From: Desulfobacterales bacterium
GTDB taxonomy: Bacteria; Desulfobacterota; Desulfobacteria; Desulfobacterales; Desulfosalsimonadaceae
Assembly: GCA_007135795.1 (NCBI GenBank)
Contig: SLIE01000271.1
Span: 1-8,112 of the forward strand
Direction: 5' to 3'
Length of the DNA stretch: 8,112 bases
The first letter of the stretch is position 1. Every line of letters begins with the position of its first letter. The notes under the pieces are model-generated. The model searched no databases. It saw nothing but the letters and a program-made list of their open reading frames with translations, and was not told the origin of the DNA. Shown piece by piece: positions 1 through 6,632 of the stretch. Position numbers and translations under genes: made by a program.

Positions 1-38
1 CGGGTCAACATATCTGCCAATGGATCAGTTATGGTCAT
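1..38 (-). CDS. rpsH: 30S ribosomal protein S8, N-terminal fragment
   Basis: Only the first 12 codons and two bases of the next lie in the window, reading MTITDPLADMLT followed by the beginning of an Arg codon. This matches the conserved S8 N terminus (M-x-x-TDPIADMLTRIRN). S8 is a primary 16S rRNA-binding protein and, in E. coli, the repressor of the spc operon. The ATG at 38 has GGAG 7 nt upstream. Its position after rpsN is the canonical spc order. The remainder of the gene is outside the window. Confidence 0.93.
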   Translation of the reverse strand, partial: MTITDPLADMLT

Positions 39-46
39 GATCTATC

Positions 47-55
47 TCCGTTATA
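47..55 (-). repeat. Direct repeat TATAACGGA, copy 2, at rpsH ribosome binding site
   Basis: Second copy of the 9-mer. Its last bases (GGA, followed by G) form the GGAG ribosome binding site of rpsH, 7 nt before the ATG. The first copy could therefore mimic the initiation region. Confidence 0.45.
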
Positions 56-64
56 TCCATGCAC

Positions 65-123
65 ATTGAATGGCTTTGCGTTTTTGGTTCAAACATGATC
101 GATTAGCTATTTGGCTATTCAAT
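65..123 (-). repeat. Inverted repeat ATTGAAT/ATTCAAT with 45-nt loop
   Basis: The arms are at 117-123 and 65-71 and pair perfectly over 7 bp. One mismatch inward, two more pairs (GC/GC) can form, and one mismatch outward, a G-U and a C-G pair. The loop contains the start codon of the 23-codon frame. The stem is A-T rich, so stability is uncertain. It could hold the spacer in a folded leader just upstream of rpsH. Confidence 0.35.
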
Positions 124-131
124 CCGTTATA
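123..131 (-). repeat. Direct repeat TATAACGGA, copy 1
   Basis: First copy of a 9-bp direct repeat in the rpsN-rpsH spacer. The second copy begins 76 bp away, next to rpsH. An identical 9-mer twice in a 126-nt gap is unlikely but not impossible by chance. Confidence 0.45.
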
Positions 132-164
132 GTGACGCTCCCTGCAGGCTCTCAAAGTTAGGTA

Positions 165-350
165 CTACCAGCTTGATTTCGTTACGCCTGGAAGCAACCC
201 TTCAGATGCCATATTACGGAAACAAATCCGGCACAAACCGAATTTTCTTAAATACCCCCTGGACCTGCCGCATATGGGGCACCTATTGTAACGCCTGACT
301 GCGAATTTGGGTGTCTTGACAGCCTTGATTTGAAGTGCTTTTCTTGCCAA
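165..350 (-). CDS. rpsN: 30S ribosomal protein S14, zinc type, TTG start
   Basis: Protein of the 30S head near the decoding site. Its 61 residues make it the short, zinc-binding (C+) form of S14. The four ligands are Cys24, Cys27, Cys40 and Cys43 (CPIC, 12 residues, CRIC), and the protein ends in the usual [11 protein letters not shown]. The start is TTG, translating to the canonical (M)ARKAL. No ATG or GTG gives a better N terminus, and AAGGAGG lies 5 nt upstream. Zinc-type S14 is often paired in other genomes with a cysteine-free copy induced in zinc shortage. Whether that exists here cannot be seen. A 44-nt gap precedes it and a 126-nt spacer follows. Confidence 0.96.
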   Translation of the reverse strand: MARKALQIKAVKTPKFAVRRYNRCPICGRSRGYLRKFGLCRICFRNMASEGLLPGVTKSSW

Positions 351-355
351 ACTTT

Positions 356-362
356 CCTCCTT
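356..362 (-). promoter_or_regulatory. Strong ribosome binding site of rpsN
   Basis: The minus strand reads AAGGAGG, a seven-base match to the 16S anti-Shine-Dalgarno, ending 5 nt before the TTG at 350. It supports TTG as the true start and may compensate for the weak start codon. Confidence 0.8.
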
Positions 363-394
363 GTGACTACAAAAGGGACCAAAATATTCCAGGA

Positions 395-931
395 TTAATT
401 GCGAAACGGCATACCGAGCAATTTCAACAGTTCCTTACCTTCGGCATTATTGTTTGCCGTCGTGACAATGGTGATATTCATCCCTTTTACCGAATCCACC
501 TTATCATAATCAATTTCAGGAAATATGATCTGTTCTTTTATGCCCAATGTATAATTACCGAATCCATCAAAGGCTTTCCCGGAAATTCCCCGAAAGTCAC
601 GAACGCGGGGAAGGGTAATATTAATGAGTTTTTCCAGAAAATCCCACATTTTCTTCTGGCGTAATGTCACCATGCAACCAATAGGCATTCCTTCGCGAAG
701 CTTAAATGCGGCAATGGATTTTTTGGCACGCGTAACAACGGGCGCCTGGCCAGTTACTAGTTTCAATTCCGCCTGGGCTGAATCGAGTATTTTTATATTC
801 TGGATCGCATCACCAAGGCCCATGTTCACGACAATCTTTTCGATTTTCGGTATCTGGTGAAGGTTCTTGAAACCAAAAGTCTCTTTTAATTTCGGTGCGA
901 CCTCGTTTTTATAGTGTTCTTTCAATGCCAT
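395..931 (-). CDS. rplE: 50S ribosomal protein L5
   Basis: Binds 5S rRNA and the P-site tRNA elbow in the central protuberance. Its 178 residues are normal (179 in E. coli). Signatures are [16 protein letters not shown] at about 27-42, [34 protein letters not shown], and [33 protein letters not shown] near the C terminus. The ATG has GGAGGGG upstream at 9 nt. In E. coli, S8 represses the spc operon by binding the mRNA at the start of this gene. I looked at the rplX-rplE junction and cannot recognise that fold here. Confidence 0.97.
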   Translation of the reverse strand: MALKEHYKNEVAPKLKETFGFKNLHQIPKIEKIVVNMGLGDAIQNIKILDSAQAELKLVTGQAPVVTRAKKSIAAFKLREGMPIGCMVTLRQKKMWDFLEKLINITLPRVRDFRGISGKAFDGFGNYTLGIKEQIIFPEIDYDKVDSVKGMNITIVTTANNNAEGKELLKLLGMPFRN

Positions 932-958
932 GACGCCTTACCCCTCCGGTAATAACTT

Positions 959-1294
959 CTACTTGGAATCCAGATTTTCATTGCACTTGGCACACGCCCG
1001 TACCTTATCCCCATTTTCAAGTATATTCATTCGAATACGGGTGGGCTTCACACAACTGCTGCATATGATCATGACGTTAGACCAATGAATAGGCCCTTCC
1101 CCTTCAAGTATGCCACCCTGGGGGTTTTTCACGCTGGGCTTCACATGCCGCTTGATCATGTTGGCTTTTTCAACGAGCAGACGTTTCTTTTTTTTGTCGA
1201 CCCGGATCACTTTGCCAATTTTTCCACGATCTTTTCCTGCAATGATCTTTACTTTATCTTCTTTTTTTATGCGAATGCTTTCTTGTTTTTGCAT
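959..1294 (-). CDS. rplX: 50S ribosomal protein L24 with CxxC pairs
   Basis: Assembly-initiator protein of the 50S subunit near the tunnel exit. I choose the ATG at 1294, giving 111 residues, with GAGG 11 nt upstream. A longer frame from TTG at 1318 would add eight residues not seen in the family. The KOW motif is in IKKEDKVKIIAGKDRGKIGKVIRVD at about 9-33. After GGILEGEGPIHWSNVMI, the C terminus has Cys78, Cys81, Cys101 and Cys104 (CSSC, 19 residues, CAKC). This arrangement is known in L24 of several phyla and could bind zinc. E. coli L24 lacks it. The gene ends with TAG, 27 nt before rplE. Confidence 0.96.
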   Translation of the reverse strand: MQKQESIRIKKEDKVKIIAGKDRGKIGKVIRVDKKKKRLLVEKANMIKRHVKPSVKNPQGGILEGEGPIHWSNVMIICSSCVKPTRIRMNILENGDKVRACAKCNENLDSK

Positions 1295-1331
1295 GATCCG
1301 CCAATCCTCGTAGTGCAATTTGATCCGATAA

Positions 1332-1700
1332 TTATATTACTTCGGGTGCCAGTGATATGATTTTCATAAACTTGCTAGCGCGAAGCTCTCTTGCAACGGG
1401 TCCAAAAATTCTTGTTCCAATCGGTTCCCTGTGAGCGTTGATAAGCACGGCAGAGTTGTCATCAAATCTTATGCAAGAACCATCCGGGCGCTTGATCTCT
1501 TTTTTGGTTCTGACAACAACCGCTTTAAGCACATCCCCTTTTTTTACCTTGGAATTGGGAATCGCCTCTTTGACAGAAACCACGATAATATCCCCGATAC
1601 TGGCATAACGCCTGCGTGATCCGCCCAGGACCTTGATACAGTATACCTCTTTTGCTCCCGAATTATCTGCAACAGACAATCTCGTTTCTGTCTGAATCAT
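1332..1700 (-). CDS. rplN: 50S ribosomal protein L14
   Basis: Five-stranded beta-barrel protein at the subunit interface that contacts 16S rRNA helix 14 and is the binding site of the silencing factor RsfS. Its 122 residues are the standard length. Signature segments are the N-terminal [27 protein letters not shown] at 2-28, [32 protein letters not shown] and [31 protein letters not shown]. The ATG follows AGGGGATATTCAA, a modest site. The first gene of the spc set, it follows rpsQ by 16 nt, so the S10 and spc groups look like one transcription unit here. Confidence 0.97.
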   Translation of the reverse strand: MIQTETRLSVADNSGAKEVYCIKVLGGSRRRYASIGDIIVVSVKEAIPNSKVKKGDVLKAVVVRTKKEIKRPDGSCIRFDDNSAVLINAHREPIGTRIFGPVARELRASKFMKIISLAPEVI

Positions 1701-1716
1701 TTGAATATCCCCTATA

Positions 1717-1980
1717 TCATGAAACCGCTTTTTCGATGATGCGGCTTACTCGCCATCGCTTTGTCTTGCTCAAGGGCCTCGACTCGGTAATCAATACGCG
1801 ATCCCCGATTCCGCATTCGTTTCTTTCATCATGAGCTGCGAACTTGGCTCGCCGCCGGATAAATTTTCGGTAGATGGAGTGCCTCACCAACCTTTCCACC
1901 TGGACCGTCGCGGTTTTTTCAGTTTTATTACTTAAAACCGTCCCCACAAGTTGTCTTTTCATACCACGTGTATTTTTCAT
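1717..1980 (-). CDS. rpsQ: 30S ribosomal protein S17
   Basis: Primary 16S rRNA-binding protein of the 30S body with an OB fold. Its 87 residues are normal. It shows [35 protein letters not shown] and then [30 protein letters not shown], the recognised S17 core. The ATG at 1980 is chosen because a weak site (AGCGGA) precedes it. The in-frame ATG at codon 7 would fit the family N terminus but has no ribosome binding site. The gene lies 21 nt after rpmC and 16 nt before rplN, ending with TGA. Confidence 0.95.
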   Translation of the reverse strand: MKNTRGMKRQLVGTVLSNKTEKTATVQVERLVRHSIYRKFIRRRAKFAAHDERNECGIGDRVLITESRPLSKTKRWRVSRIIEKAVS

Positions 1981-2001
1981 ATCAGTCCGCTTTGATAATA
2001 T

Positions 2002-2202
2002 CTACCTGGTGTTTAATTCTTTTTCCCGTTGAATTGTTTTCACACGGGCGATTTCGCGCTTAATCTGCTTTAGCCGGCTGGTGTTTTCCAGTTGCCCGAT
2101 TTTTTGCTGGAAACGCATATTAAAATGCGATTCCACCAGTTCGGATAGCTTGTTTTTAAGCTCATCGGCACTCAAATTGCGAAATTCACTTGCCTTCATC
2201 AT
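2002..2202 (-). CDS. rpmC: 50S ribosomal protein L29
   Basis: Small two-helix protein next to L23 at the tunnel exit. It has 66 residues from the first ATG, or 65 from the second. It shows the L29 pattern of ELRxLSxxEL-like N terminus ([18 protein letters not shown]) and the second helix [19 protein letters not shown]. Two ATG codons are in tandem (2202 and 2199). GGAG lies 6 nt before the first and 9 nt before the second. The first gives a 4-nt ATGA overlap with rplP, the second a 1-nt TGATG overlap, and the second fits the family N terminus (MKA) slightly better. The choice cannot be settled here. The gene stops with TAG. Confidence 0.94.
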   Translation of the reverse strand: MMKASEFRNLSADELKNKLSELVESHFNMRFQQKIGQLENTSRLKQIKREIARVKTIQREKELNTR

Positions 2203-2612
2203 ATCTGGCTCCTTTCAATAATCTTGGTCTTAACTGAAAGTTTATAGGAAGCCAGGCGAAGCGCTTCATAAGCCAATTCTCTCGGAACGCCTTCCATTTC
2301 ATACAAAATACGACCGGGCTTAATAATGGCGATCCATCCTTCTGGAGCCCCTTTTCCCTTACCCATCCGAACTTCGGCCGGCTTTTTAGTATATGACTTG
2401 TCCGGGAAAATACGGATCCACATCTTTCCGCCTCTTTTTACCTTACGTGTCATTGCAATACGGGCAGCCTCGATCTGACGCGAAGTAAGCTTGCCGCATT
2501 CAACAGCCTGAAGTCCGAAATCACCGAAATTTAAAGTAGAGCCTCGATAGGCTTTTCCTTTCATTCGTCCGGTCTGCTGTTTTCTGTATTTTACCTTCTT
2601 GGGACTAAGCAT
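2199..2612 (-). CDS. rplP: 50S ribosomal protein L16
   Basis: Late-assembling protein near the A site and the elbow of tRNA on the 50S subunit. Its 137 residues match the family. It begins [20 protein letters not shown] and has the central [12 protein letters not shown] at 61-72 and the signature VRMGKGKG at 81-88. Arg82 corresponds to the arginine that is hydroxylated in E. coli L16 (Arg81). The tail [19 protein letters not shown] is typical. The ATG is preceded by AGGAG at 6 nt. The TGA stop overlaps the rpmC start, so L16 and L29 are probably translated together. Unlike in many genomes, the gene is set 151 nt away from rpsC. Confidence 0.97.
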   Translation of the reverse strand: MLSPKKVKYRKQQTGRMKGKAYRGSTLNFGDFGLQAVECGKLTSRQIEAARIAMTRKVKRGGKMWIRIFPDKSYTKKPAEVRMGKGKGAPEGWIAIIKPGRILYEMEGVPRELAYEALRLASYKLSVKTKIIERSQI

Positions 2613-2613
2613 T

Positions 2614-2629
2614 ATTTACTCCTGTAAAT
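2614..2629 (-). promoter_or_regulatory. rplP Shine-Dalgarno within a small inverted repeat
   Basis: The minus strand reads ATTTAC-AGGA-GTAAAT, so the AGGAG ribosome binding site of rplP lies in the loop and first base of a 6-bp inverted repeat. The site is 6 nt before the ATG. Five of the six pairs are A-T, so folding would be marginal and the loop would leave most of the site exposed. The ribosome binding site is secure. The regulatory meaning of the fold is speculation. Confidence 0.45.
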
Positions 2630-2680
2630 TACTTCATATCTGAGCGAAAGCTGTCTTCCTGGTCATGTCTGCATCCGTAC

Positions 2681-2698
2681 TAACTCTATTAAGAGTTA
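2681..2698 (-). repeat. Perfect 7-bp inverted repeat, AT-rich hairpin
   Basis: The minus strand reads TAACTCT-TAAT-AGAGTTA, a perfect 7-bp stem with a 4-nt loop in the middle of the rpsC-rplP spacer. Only two of the seven pairs are G-C, so the RNA hairpin would be weak. No run of T follows on the coding strand, so it does not look like an intrinsic terminator. It could be a processing or protein-binding site, or chance. Confidence 0.4.
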
Positions 2699-2763
2699 CA
2701 TATCCAAGCAGTGAAAATTACCATTAAGCCTGACCGACATGAAATGTACTTTCCGTCCAGATA

Positions 2764-3432
2764 TTACTTCTGGTCAGCAGCAACGGCCGTAGCTACTGGA
2801 CGGTCTTCCAGTATTTCGCCCTTGAATATGTAAACCTTTATACCAATGGCACCGTAAGTCGTTGACGCGGTCGCCACCCCGTAATCTATATCCGCACGAA
2901 GCGTATGCAGCGGGATACGTCCTTCTTTATACCATTCCGTGCGGGCCATTTCAGCACCGCCTAAACGACCTGAACAGATGATCTTTATTCCCTGTGCCCC
3001 AAAGCGCATTGCAGACGAAACACAGCGCTTCATTGCGCGCCGGAAGGCAACACGCCTTACAAGCTGGTTTGCGACGTTTTCGGCAACGAGTTGCGCATCG
3101 AGTTCGGGCTTTCGCACTTCATTGATGTCAACCATTACGACTTCCGCCGAAACGAGTTTTTCAAGCTCTTTTTTCAGTGCCTCAATTTCAGAGCCCTTCT
3201 TGCCGATGATGATACCCGGCCGGGCTGCATGAATCCTGAGCTTGATTCGTTTGGAAGATCTTTCAATTTCGATTTTTGCAATTCCGGCGTGGTTGAGCCT
3301 TTTCTTCAAGAATTTGCGAATCATATGATCTTCATAAATGTTTGCCGGATAATCTTTTCCAGCAAACCACCGCGAGCTCCATGTACGATTGATACCCAAT
3401 CGCATGCCTATTGGATTGACTTTCTGACCCAA
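2764..3432 (-). CDS. rpsC: 30S ribosomal protein S3, TTG start
   Basis: Protein of the 30S head at the mRNA entry site, with helicase-associated surfaces. I choose the TTG at 3432, giving 222 residues. It makes the protein begin with the family's canonical (M)GQKVNPIG, and it lies 8 nt after GGAGG. The in-frame GTG at 3441 lies inside that Shine-Dalgarno and would add three foreign residues (MCG plus Leu). The type II KH domain has its GKKG loop at 77-80 within [20 protein letters not shown]. The C-terminal domain carries [32 protein letters not shown] at about 155-186 and ends with a short tail, AVAADQK. An unusually long 151-nt spacer follows before rplP. Confidence 0.96.
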   Translation of the reverse strand: MGQKVNPIGMRLGINRTWSSRWFAGKDYPANIYEDHMIRKFLKKRLNHAGIAKIEIERSSKRIKLRIHAARPGIIIGKKGSEIEALKKELEKLVSAEVVMVDINEVRKPELDAQLVAENVANQLVRRVAFRRAMKRCVSSAMRFGAQGIKIICSGRLGGAEMARTEWYKEGRIPLHTLRADIDYGVATASTTYGAIGIKVYIFKGEILEDRPVATAVAADQK

Positions 3433-3438
3433 GCCGCA

Positions 3439-3447
3439 CACCTCCTT
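3439..3447 (-). promoter_or_regulatory. Strong ribosome binding site of rpsC
   Basis: On the minus strand this reads AAGGAGGTG, nine bases complementary to the usual 3' end of bacterial 16S rRNA (CACCTCCTT). The GGAGG core ends 8 nt before the TTG at 3432. This decides the start, because the alternative GTG overlaps the site itself. It is the longest anti-Shine-Dalgarno match I see in the window. Confidence 0.85.
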
Positions 3448-3458
3448 AAAAATTTATG

Positions 3459-3797
3459 CTACGCGCTACCTTCGCTTACAATAACCGTTATATGACTAGT
3501 TCGCTTAAGTATCCGCGTTGATCTACCCCGGGCTCTCGGCCGAAACCGTTTTGCCGTCGGTCCTTCATCAACGATGATATTTTTAATTATCAGGGAATCA
3601 ACATCCATGTTACCACGGTTATCAGCATTTGCTACCGCTGAGCGCAAAATCTTTTCAACGATCCTGGCCGATTTCTGAGGCATGAACTTAAGTGTATTCA
3701 GGCCGGATTCAACGGGCCTTCCTTTGACAACCCCTGTTATCCGGCGAACTTTCTGCGCCGATATACGCATGTATCTTCCCGATGCCTTGACATCCAT
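3459..3797 (-). CDS. rplV: 50S ribosomal protein L22
   Basis: Contacts all domains of 23S rRNA, and its long beta-hairpin lines the exit tunnel at the constriction with L4, where macrolide-resistance changes arise in other bacteria. Its 112 residues are the normal length. Family features are the N-terminal [13 protein letters not shown], the helix [20 protein letters not shown] and the hairpin [20 protein letters not shown] at about 78-96, followed by HITVIV. No deletion is evident in the hairpin. The ATG has GAGGG 10 nt upstream. The gene stops with TAG, 26 nt before the rpsC start chosen here. Confidence 0.97.
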   Translation of the reverse strand: MDVKASGRYMRISAQKVRRITGVVKGRPVESGLNTLKFMPQKSARIVEKILRSAVANADNRGNMDVDSLIIKNIIVDEGPTAKRFRPRARGRSTRILKRTSHITVIVSEGSA

Positions 3798-3820
3798 ATC
3801 CGCAATTCCCTCAATATGGT

Positions 3821-4102
3821 TTATTTCTTCATTTTGGATTTTTTATCACCGGCATGTCCGAAAAACGTGCGGGTAGGTGAAAATTCCCCCAGTTTATGCC
3901 CGACCATGTTCTCCGTGATAAAGACCGGGATGAACTTTCTCCCGTTATAAACTGCAAGTGTCAAACCAACCATTTCAGGAACTATTGTTGAACGCCTGGA
4001 CCAGGTCTTTATGACCTTCATTGATCTGGCTTCCTGAGCGGCATTTATTTTTTCGAATAACTTGGGCTCAATATATGGCCCTTTTTTTAACGAACGCGGC
4101 AT
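3821..4102 (-). CDS. rpsS: 30S ribosomal protein S19
   Basis: Protein of the 30S head that forms a complex with S13 near the A-site finger and helps bind 16S rRNA. Its 93 residues are typical. It shows the [12 protein letters not shown] terminus, the [14 protein letters not shown] core at 33-46 and the signature [20 protein letters not shown] at about 64-83, with a lysine-rich tail. The ATG is preceded by AGGAG at 5 nt. That Shine-Dalgarno lies in the loop of a short 4-bp inverted repeat (ATCG/CGAT). The gene stops with TAA, 23 nt before rplV. Confidence 0.97.
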   Translation of the reverse strand: MPRSLKKGPYIEPKLFEKINAAQEARSMKVIKTWSRRSTIVPEMVGLTLAVYNGRKFIPVFITENMVGHKLGEFSPTRTFFGHAGDKKSKMKK

Positions 4103-4155
4103 AATCGCTCCTGTAAACGATAGCGTTGCAAATGCTATACATCTTTTTTGTCAAT

Positions 4156-4989
<834 letters not shown>

Positions 4990-5004
4990 TTAAATCCACC
5001 CCAC

Positions 5005-5292
5005 TTATACGCCTTCAAAAAATTTGATCCGATTCCCGGGCATAAGCGTAACAACCGCTTTTTTCCAGTCCTTCCGTTTTCCCAGTATGCGGCCGCGTCG
5101 TTTTATCTTCCCTTTGACGGTCAAGGTACGAACCGAAGCCACTCTGACATCGAAAATCGATTCGATGGATTTCCTGATTTGGATCCGGTTGGCGGTCTTT
5201 GCCACTTCAAAAGTGAGCTGGTTCAGCTCCTCCTTCTGAATGTTGCTTTTTTCCGTGTCCACCGGTCCAACGATTATTCCATGCTCTTTCAT
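5005..5292 (-). CDS. rplW: 50S ribosomal protein L23
   Basis: Sits at the rim of the exit tunnel and serves as the docking point for trigger factor and the signal recognition particle. It has 95 residues. The family hallmark TEK is present at 13-15, and Glu14 corresponds to the trigger-factor contact Glu18 of E. coli L23. The usual R-P-x-x-T-E-K context is changed to G-P-V-D-T-E-K. The segment [20 protein letters not shown] and the [22 protein letters not shown] region match L23. The start is an ATG in a 4-nt overlap with rplD, with GGAGG 8 nt upstream lying inside rplD. The gene ends with TAA, 15 nt before rplB. Confidence 0.96.
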   Translation of the reverse strand: MKEHGIIVGPVDTEKSNIQKEELNQLTFEVAKTANRIQIRKSIESIFDVRVASVRTLTVKGKIKRRGRILGKRKDWKKAVVTLMPGNRIKFFEGV

Positions 5293-5912
5293 GCTGCGAA
5301 CCTCCCCTCGATTTGCTTGATCGACGGTTCTACAAGGACAAGCGTTTCGTGATTCAAGATATCGTAGACATTCAATCCCTCGACTCGCAAAACCTTCACA
5401 CCGGGAATGTTTCTGGATGATAACTCGAGGTTAGTATCCTTTGAATCTGTGATAATCAGGGGTTTTTTGAGCGCAAGCTGTTTGATTGCAGAAGCGACGG
5501 TTTTCGTTTTTATCTGATCAAGCGCAAATGCGTCAAGAACAATGATGGACTGATTTTGCATTTTGCTTGAAAGTGCCATTTTGAGTGCCAACCGTCTCAC
5601 CTTTTTAGGCACCTTGAAGGCATAAGAGCGAGGATCCGGACCGAACACTACACCACCGCCGCGCAACAGGGGACTTTTAATATTACCCCGTCTCGCACGC
5701 CCTGTTCCCTTCTGGCGATAGAGTTTGATCGTGGAACCGGCGATATCTGAGCGATGCTTCACAGCCGCTGTGCCCCGGCGTCTTGACGCCATCTGCATAC
5801 GGACCACTTCATGCAAAATGCTTTTCTTGACCGGTACATTGAAGATTTCATCGGAAAGCTCTATTTCAGAAACCTTATCACCGTTTGTATTTTTGACCTC
5901 AACGACAGCCAT
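5289..5912 (-). CDS. rplD: 50S ribosomal protein L4
   Basis: Binds 23S rRNA domain I, and its long loop lines the exit tunnel. In E. coli it also represses the S10 operon. It has 207 residues, the normal length. The basic tunnel loop runs from about 44 to 97 and includes [27 protein letters not shown] and [13 protein letters not shown], followed by the globular C-terminal domain with [18 protein letters not shown]. The ATG is preceded by AGAGGA at 5 nt. The TGA stop overlaps the rplW start as ATGA, which implies coupled translation of L4 and L23. No E. coli-like leader target for L4 is visible before rpsJ, so any autoregulation would need another site. Confidence 0.97.
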   Translation of the reverse strand: MAVVEVKNTNGDKVSEIELSDEIFNVPVKKSILHEVVRMQMASRRRGTAAVKHRSDIAGSTIKLYRQKGTGRARRGNIKSPLLRGGGVVFGPDPRSYAFKVPKKVRRLALKMALSSKMQNQSIIVLDAFALDQIKTKTVASAIKQLALKKPLIITDSKDTNLELSSRNIPGVKVLRVEGLNVYDILNHETLVLVEPSIKQIEGRFAA

Positions 5913-5981
5913 TGTATTCCTCTTTATGTTGCCGGCAGCAAACTGCGCAGGCGTCTATCCCAAAAACCGGTTTACTGACCA

Positions 5982-6614
5982 TTATCTTCGAGCTTTTGGT
6001 TTTTTGATTTCAATCGTAGCATTCATCGGGCCCGGTACTGCACCTTTTACAAGAATCAGATTTAATTCAGGCCGGATATCGACAACTTCAAGATTCCGCA
6101 TGGTTTGACGTGCATTGCCATAACGACCGGGCATTTTCTTCCCTTTGATGACCTTTGAAGGCCATGCGCTCATCCCGATAGAACCCGGAGCGCGCCAGTT
6201 ATGACTGCCATGGGTCTTCCGACCCAGGGAAAAACCGTGTCGTTTGGTGACACCGGAAAATCCGCGCCCTTTGTTTTTACCTGAAACATCAATTTTATCC
6301 CCAACAGAGAACATATCGAGTGTAACAGTTTGACCCAACTCAAACGCTTCGGGGTTGTCCACTTTGAATTCCCTAAGGAAAGCATGGTATACGCTGCCGC
6401 TTTTTTCAAAATGCCCCTGAAGCGGCTTGCCGGTCCTGGATTTCTTTTTGGTACCGAACCCAAGCTGAAGCGCATCATAGCCGTCATTGGCTTTTGTTTT
6501 AATCTGCGTTACCGTACAAGGCCCCGCTTCAATAACCGTTACCGGGATGTATTCCCCTTTGCTGCCAAACAGGCTGGTCATTCCCAGTTTTTTACCTAAA
6601 ATTCCATTGATCAT
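5982..6614 (-). CDS. rplC: 50S ribosomal protein L3
   Basis: Early-assembling 23S rRNA-binding protein whose extended loop approaches the peptidyl-transferase centre. Its 210 residues are the usual length. Family signatures are the N-terminal GILGKKLGMTSLF, the central KGRGFSGVTKRHGF at about 115-128, HGSHNWRAPGSIG at 135-147 and the C-terminal LILVKGAVPG. At the position where E. coli L3 has the PrmB-methylated Gln150 (GSIGQ), this protein has Met148 (GSIGM), so that modification is not possible here. Many other bacterial L3 proteins also lack this Gln. The ATG start has a GGTGA Shine-Dalgarno 4 nt upstream. The gene ends with TAA followed by TG, giving a TAATG stop-start, and 69 nt separate it from rplD. 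Confidence 0.97.
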   Translation of the reverse strand: MINGILGKKLGMTSLFGSKGEYIPVTVIEAGPCTVTQIKTKANDGYDALQLGFGTKKKSRTGKPLQGHFEKSGSVYHAFLREFKVDNPEAFELGQTVTLDMFSVGDKIDVSGKNKGRGFSGVTKRHGFSLGRKTHGSHNWRAPGSIGMSAWPSKVIKGKKMPGRYGNARQTMRNLEVVDIRPELNLILVKGAVPGPMNATIEIKKPKARR

Positions 6615-6632
6615 AACATCACCAAGCCATAT

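Larger units (their letters stand above)
39..164 (-). other. 126-nt spacer between rpsN and rpsH
   Basis: Long non-coding gap at a junction that is normally short. It contains a 9-bp direct repeat TATAACGGA (123-131 and 47-55), a 7-bp inverted repeat (117-123 with 65-71) and a tandem GCTATTT/GCTATTC pair (106-119 on the plus strand). A 23-codon frame beginning at 96 overlaps the rpsH start but has no ribosome binding site. I see no clear promoter and no terminator. It may be a 5' leader for control of S8, or simply relaxed spacer. Confidence 0.55.
2613..2763 (-). other. 151-nt spacer between rpsC and rplP
   Basis: This is the longest non-coding gap in the window, at a junction that is usually tight or overlapping in S10 operons. 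It holds a perfect 7-bp inverted repeat (2681-2698) and a 6-bp inverted repeat around the rplP Shine-Dalgarno (2614-2629). It contains no credible gene: the longest ATG-started frames are about 10-14 codons with no good ribosome binding site. I see no convincing -35/-10 pair, and no T-run that would make a terminator. Its function, if any, is unknown. Confidence 0.6.

Noticed and set aside
141..148. CCTGCAGG palindrome just after rpsN.
   Set aside because: An eight-base palindrome without a loop or flanking pairing. It is expected by chance at this scale.
1294..1327. CGGATCA twice around the rplX start (1294-1300 and 1321-1327), with a TTG at 1318 that could extend rplX by eight residues.
   Set aside because: The seven-base repeat is short. 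The extension has no family support, while the ATG at 1294 has a GAGG site and the normal L24 N terminus.
335..1834. Many plus-strand open frames across the ribosomal genes.
   Set aside because: They lie opposite well-supported conserved genes, lack family resemblance and ribosome binding sites, and are antisense shadows.
2699..2740. Tiny ATG-started frames of 10-14 codons in the rpsC-rplP spacer.
   Set aside because: No good ribosome binding site, no recognisable peptide, and lengths expected from random sequence.
4120..4138. ATAGC/GCTAT imperfect palindrome in the rplB-rpsS spacer.
   Set aside because: Five pairs with an A-C mismatch before the loop on the transcribed strand, and no T-run. 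Too weak for a terminator or a confident regulatory hairpin.
4149..4154. Perfect TTGACA on the minus strand in the rplB-rpsS spacer, a possible -35 box.
   Set aside because: No acceptable -10 hexamer lies 16-18 nt downstream (the sequence there is TTTGCA/TTGCAA). A single hexamer in an operon spacer is not evidence of a promoter.
5964..5973. Ten-base perfect palindrome AAACCGGTTT in the rplC-rplD spacer.
   Set aside because: With no loop it cannot form a useful RNA hairpin. A lone palindrome inside a transcribed unit is poor evidence for an operator.
6170..6487. A 105-residue minus-strand frame inside rplC.
   Set aside because: It is out of frame within the conserved L3 gene, and its sequence resembles no protein I recognise. 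It is a shadow frame.
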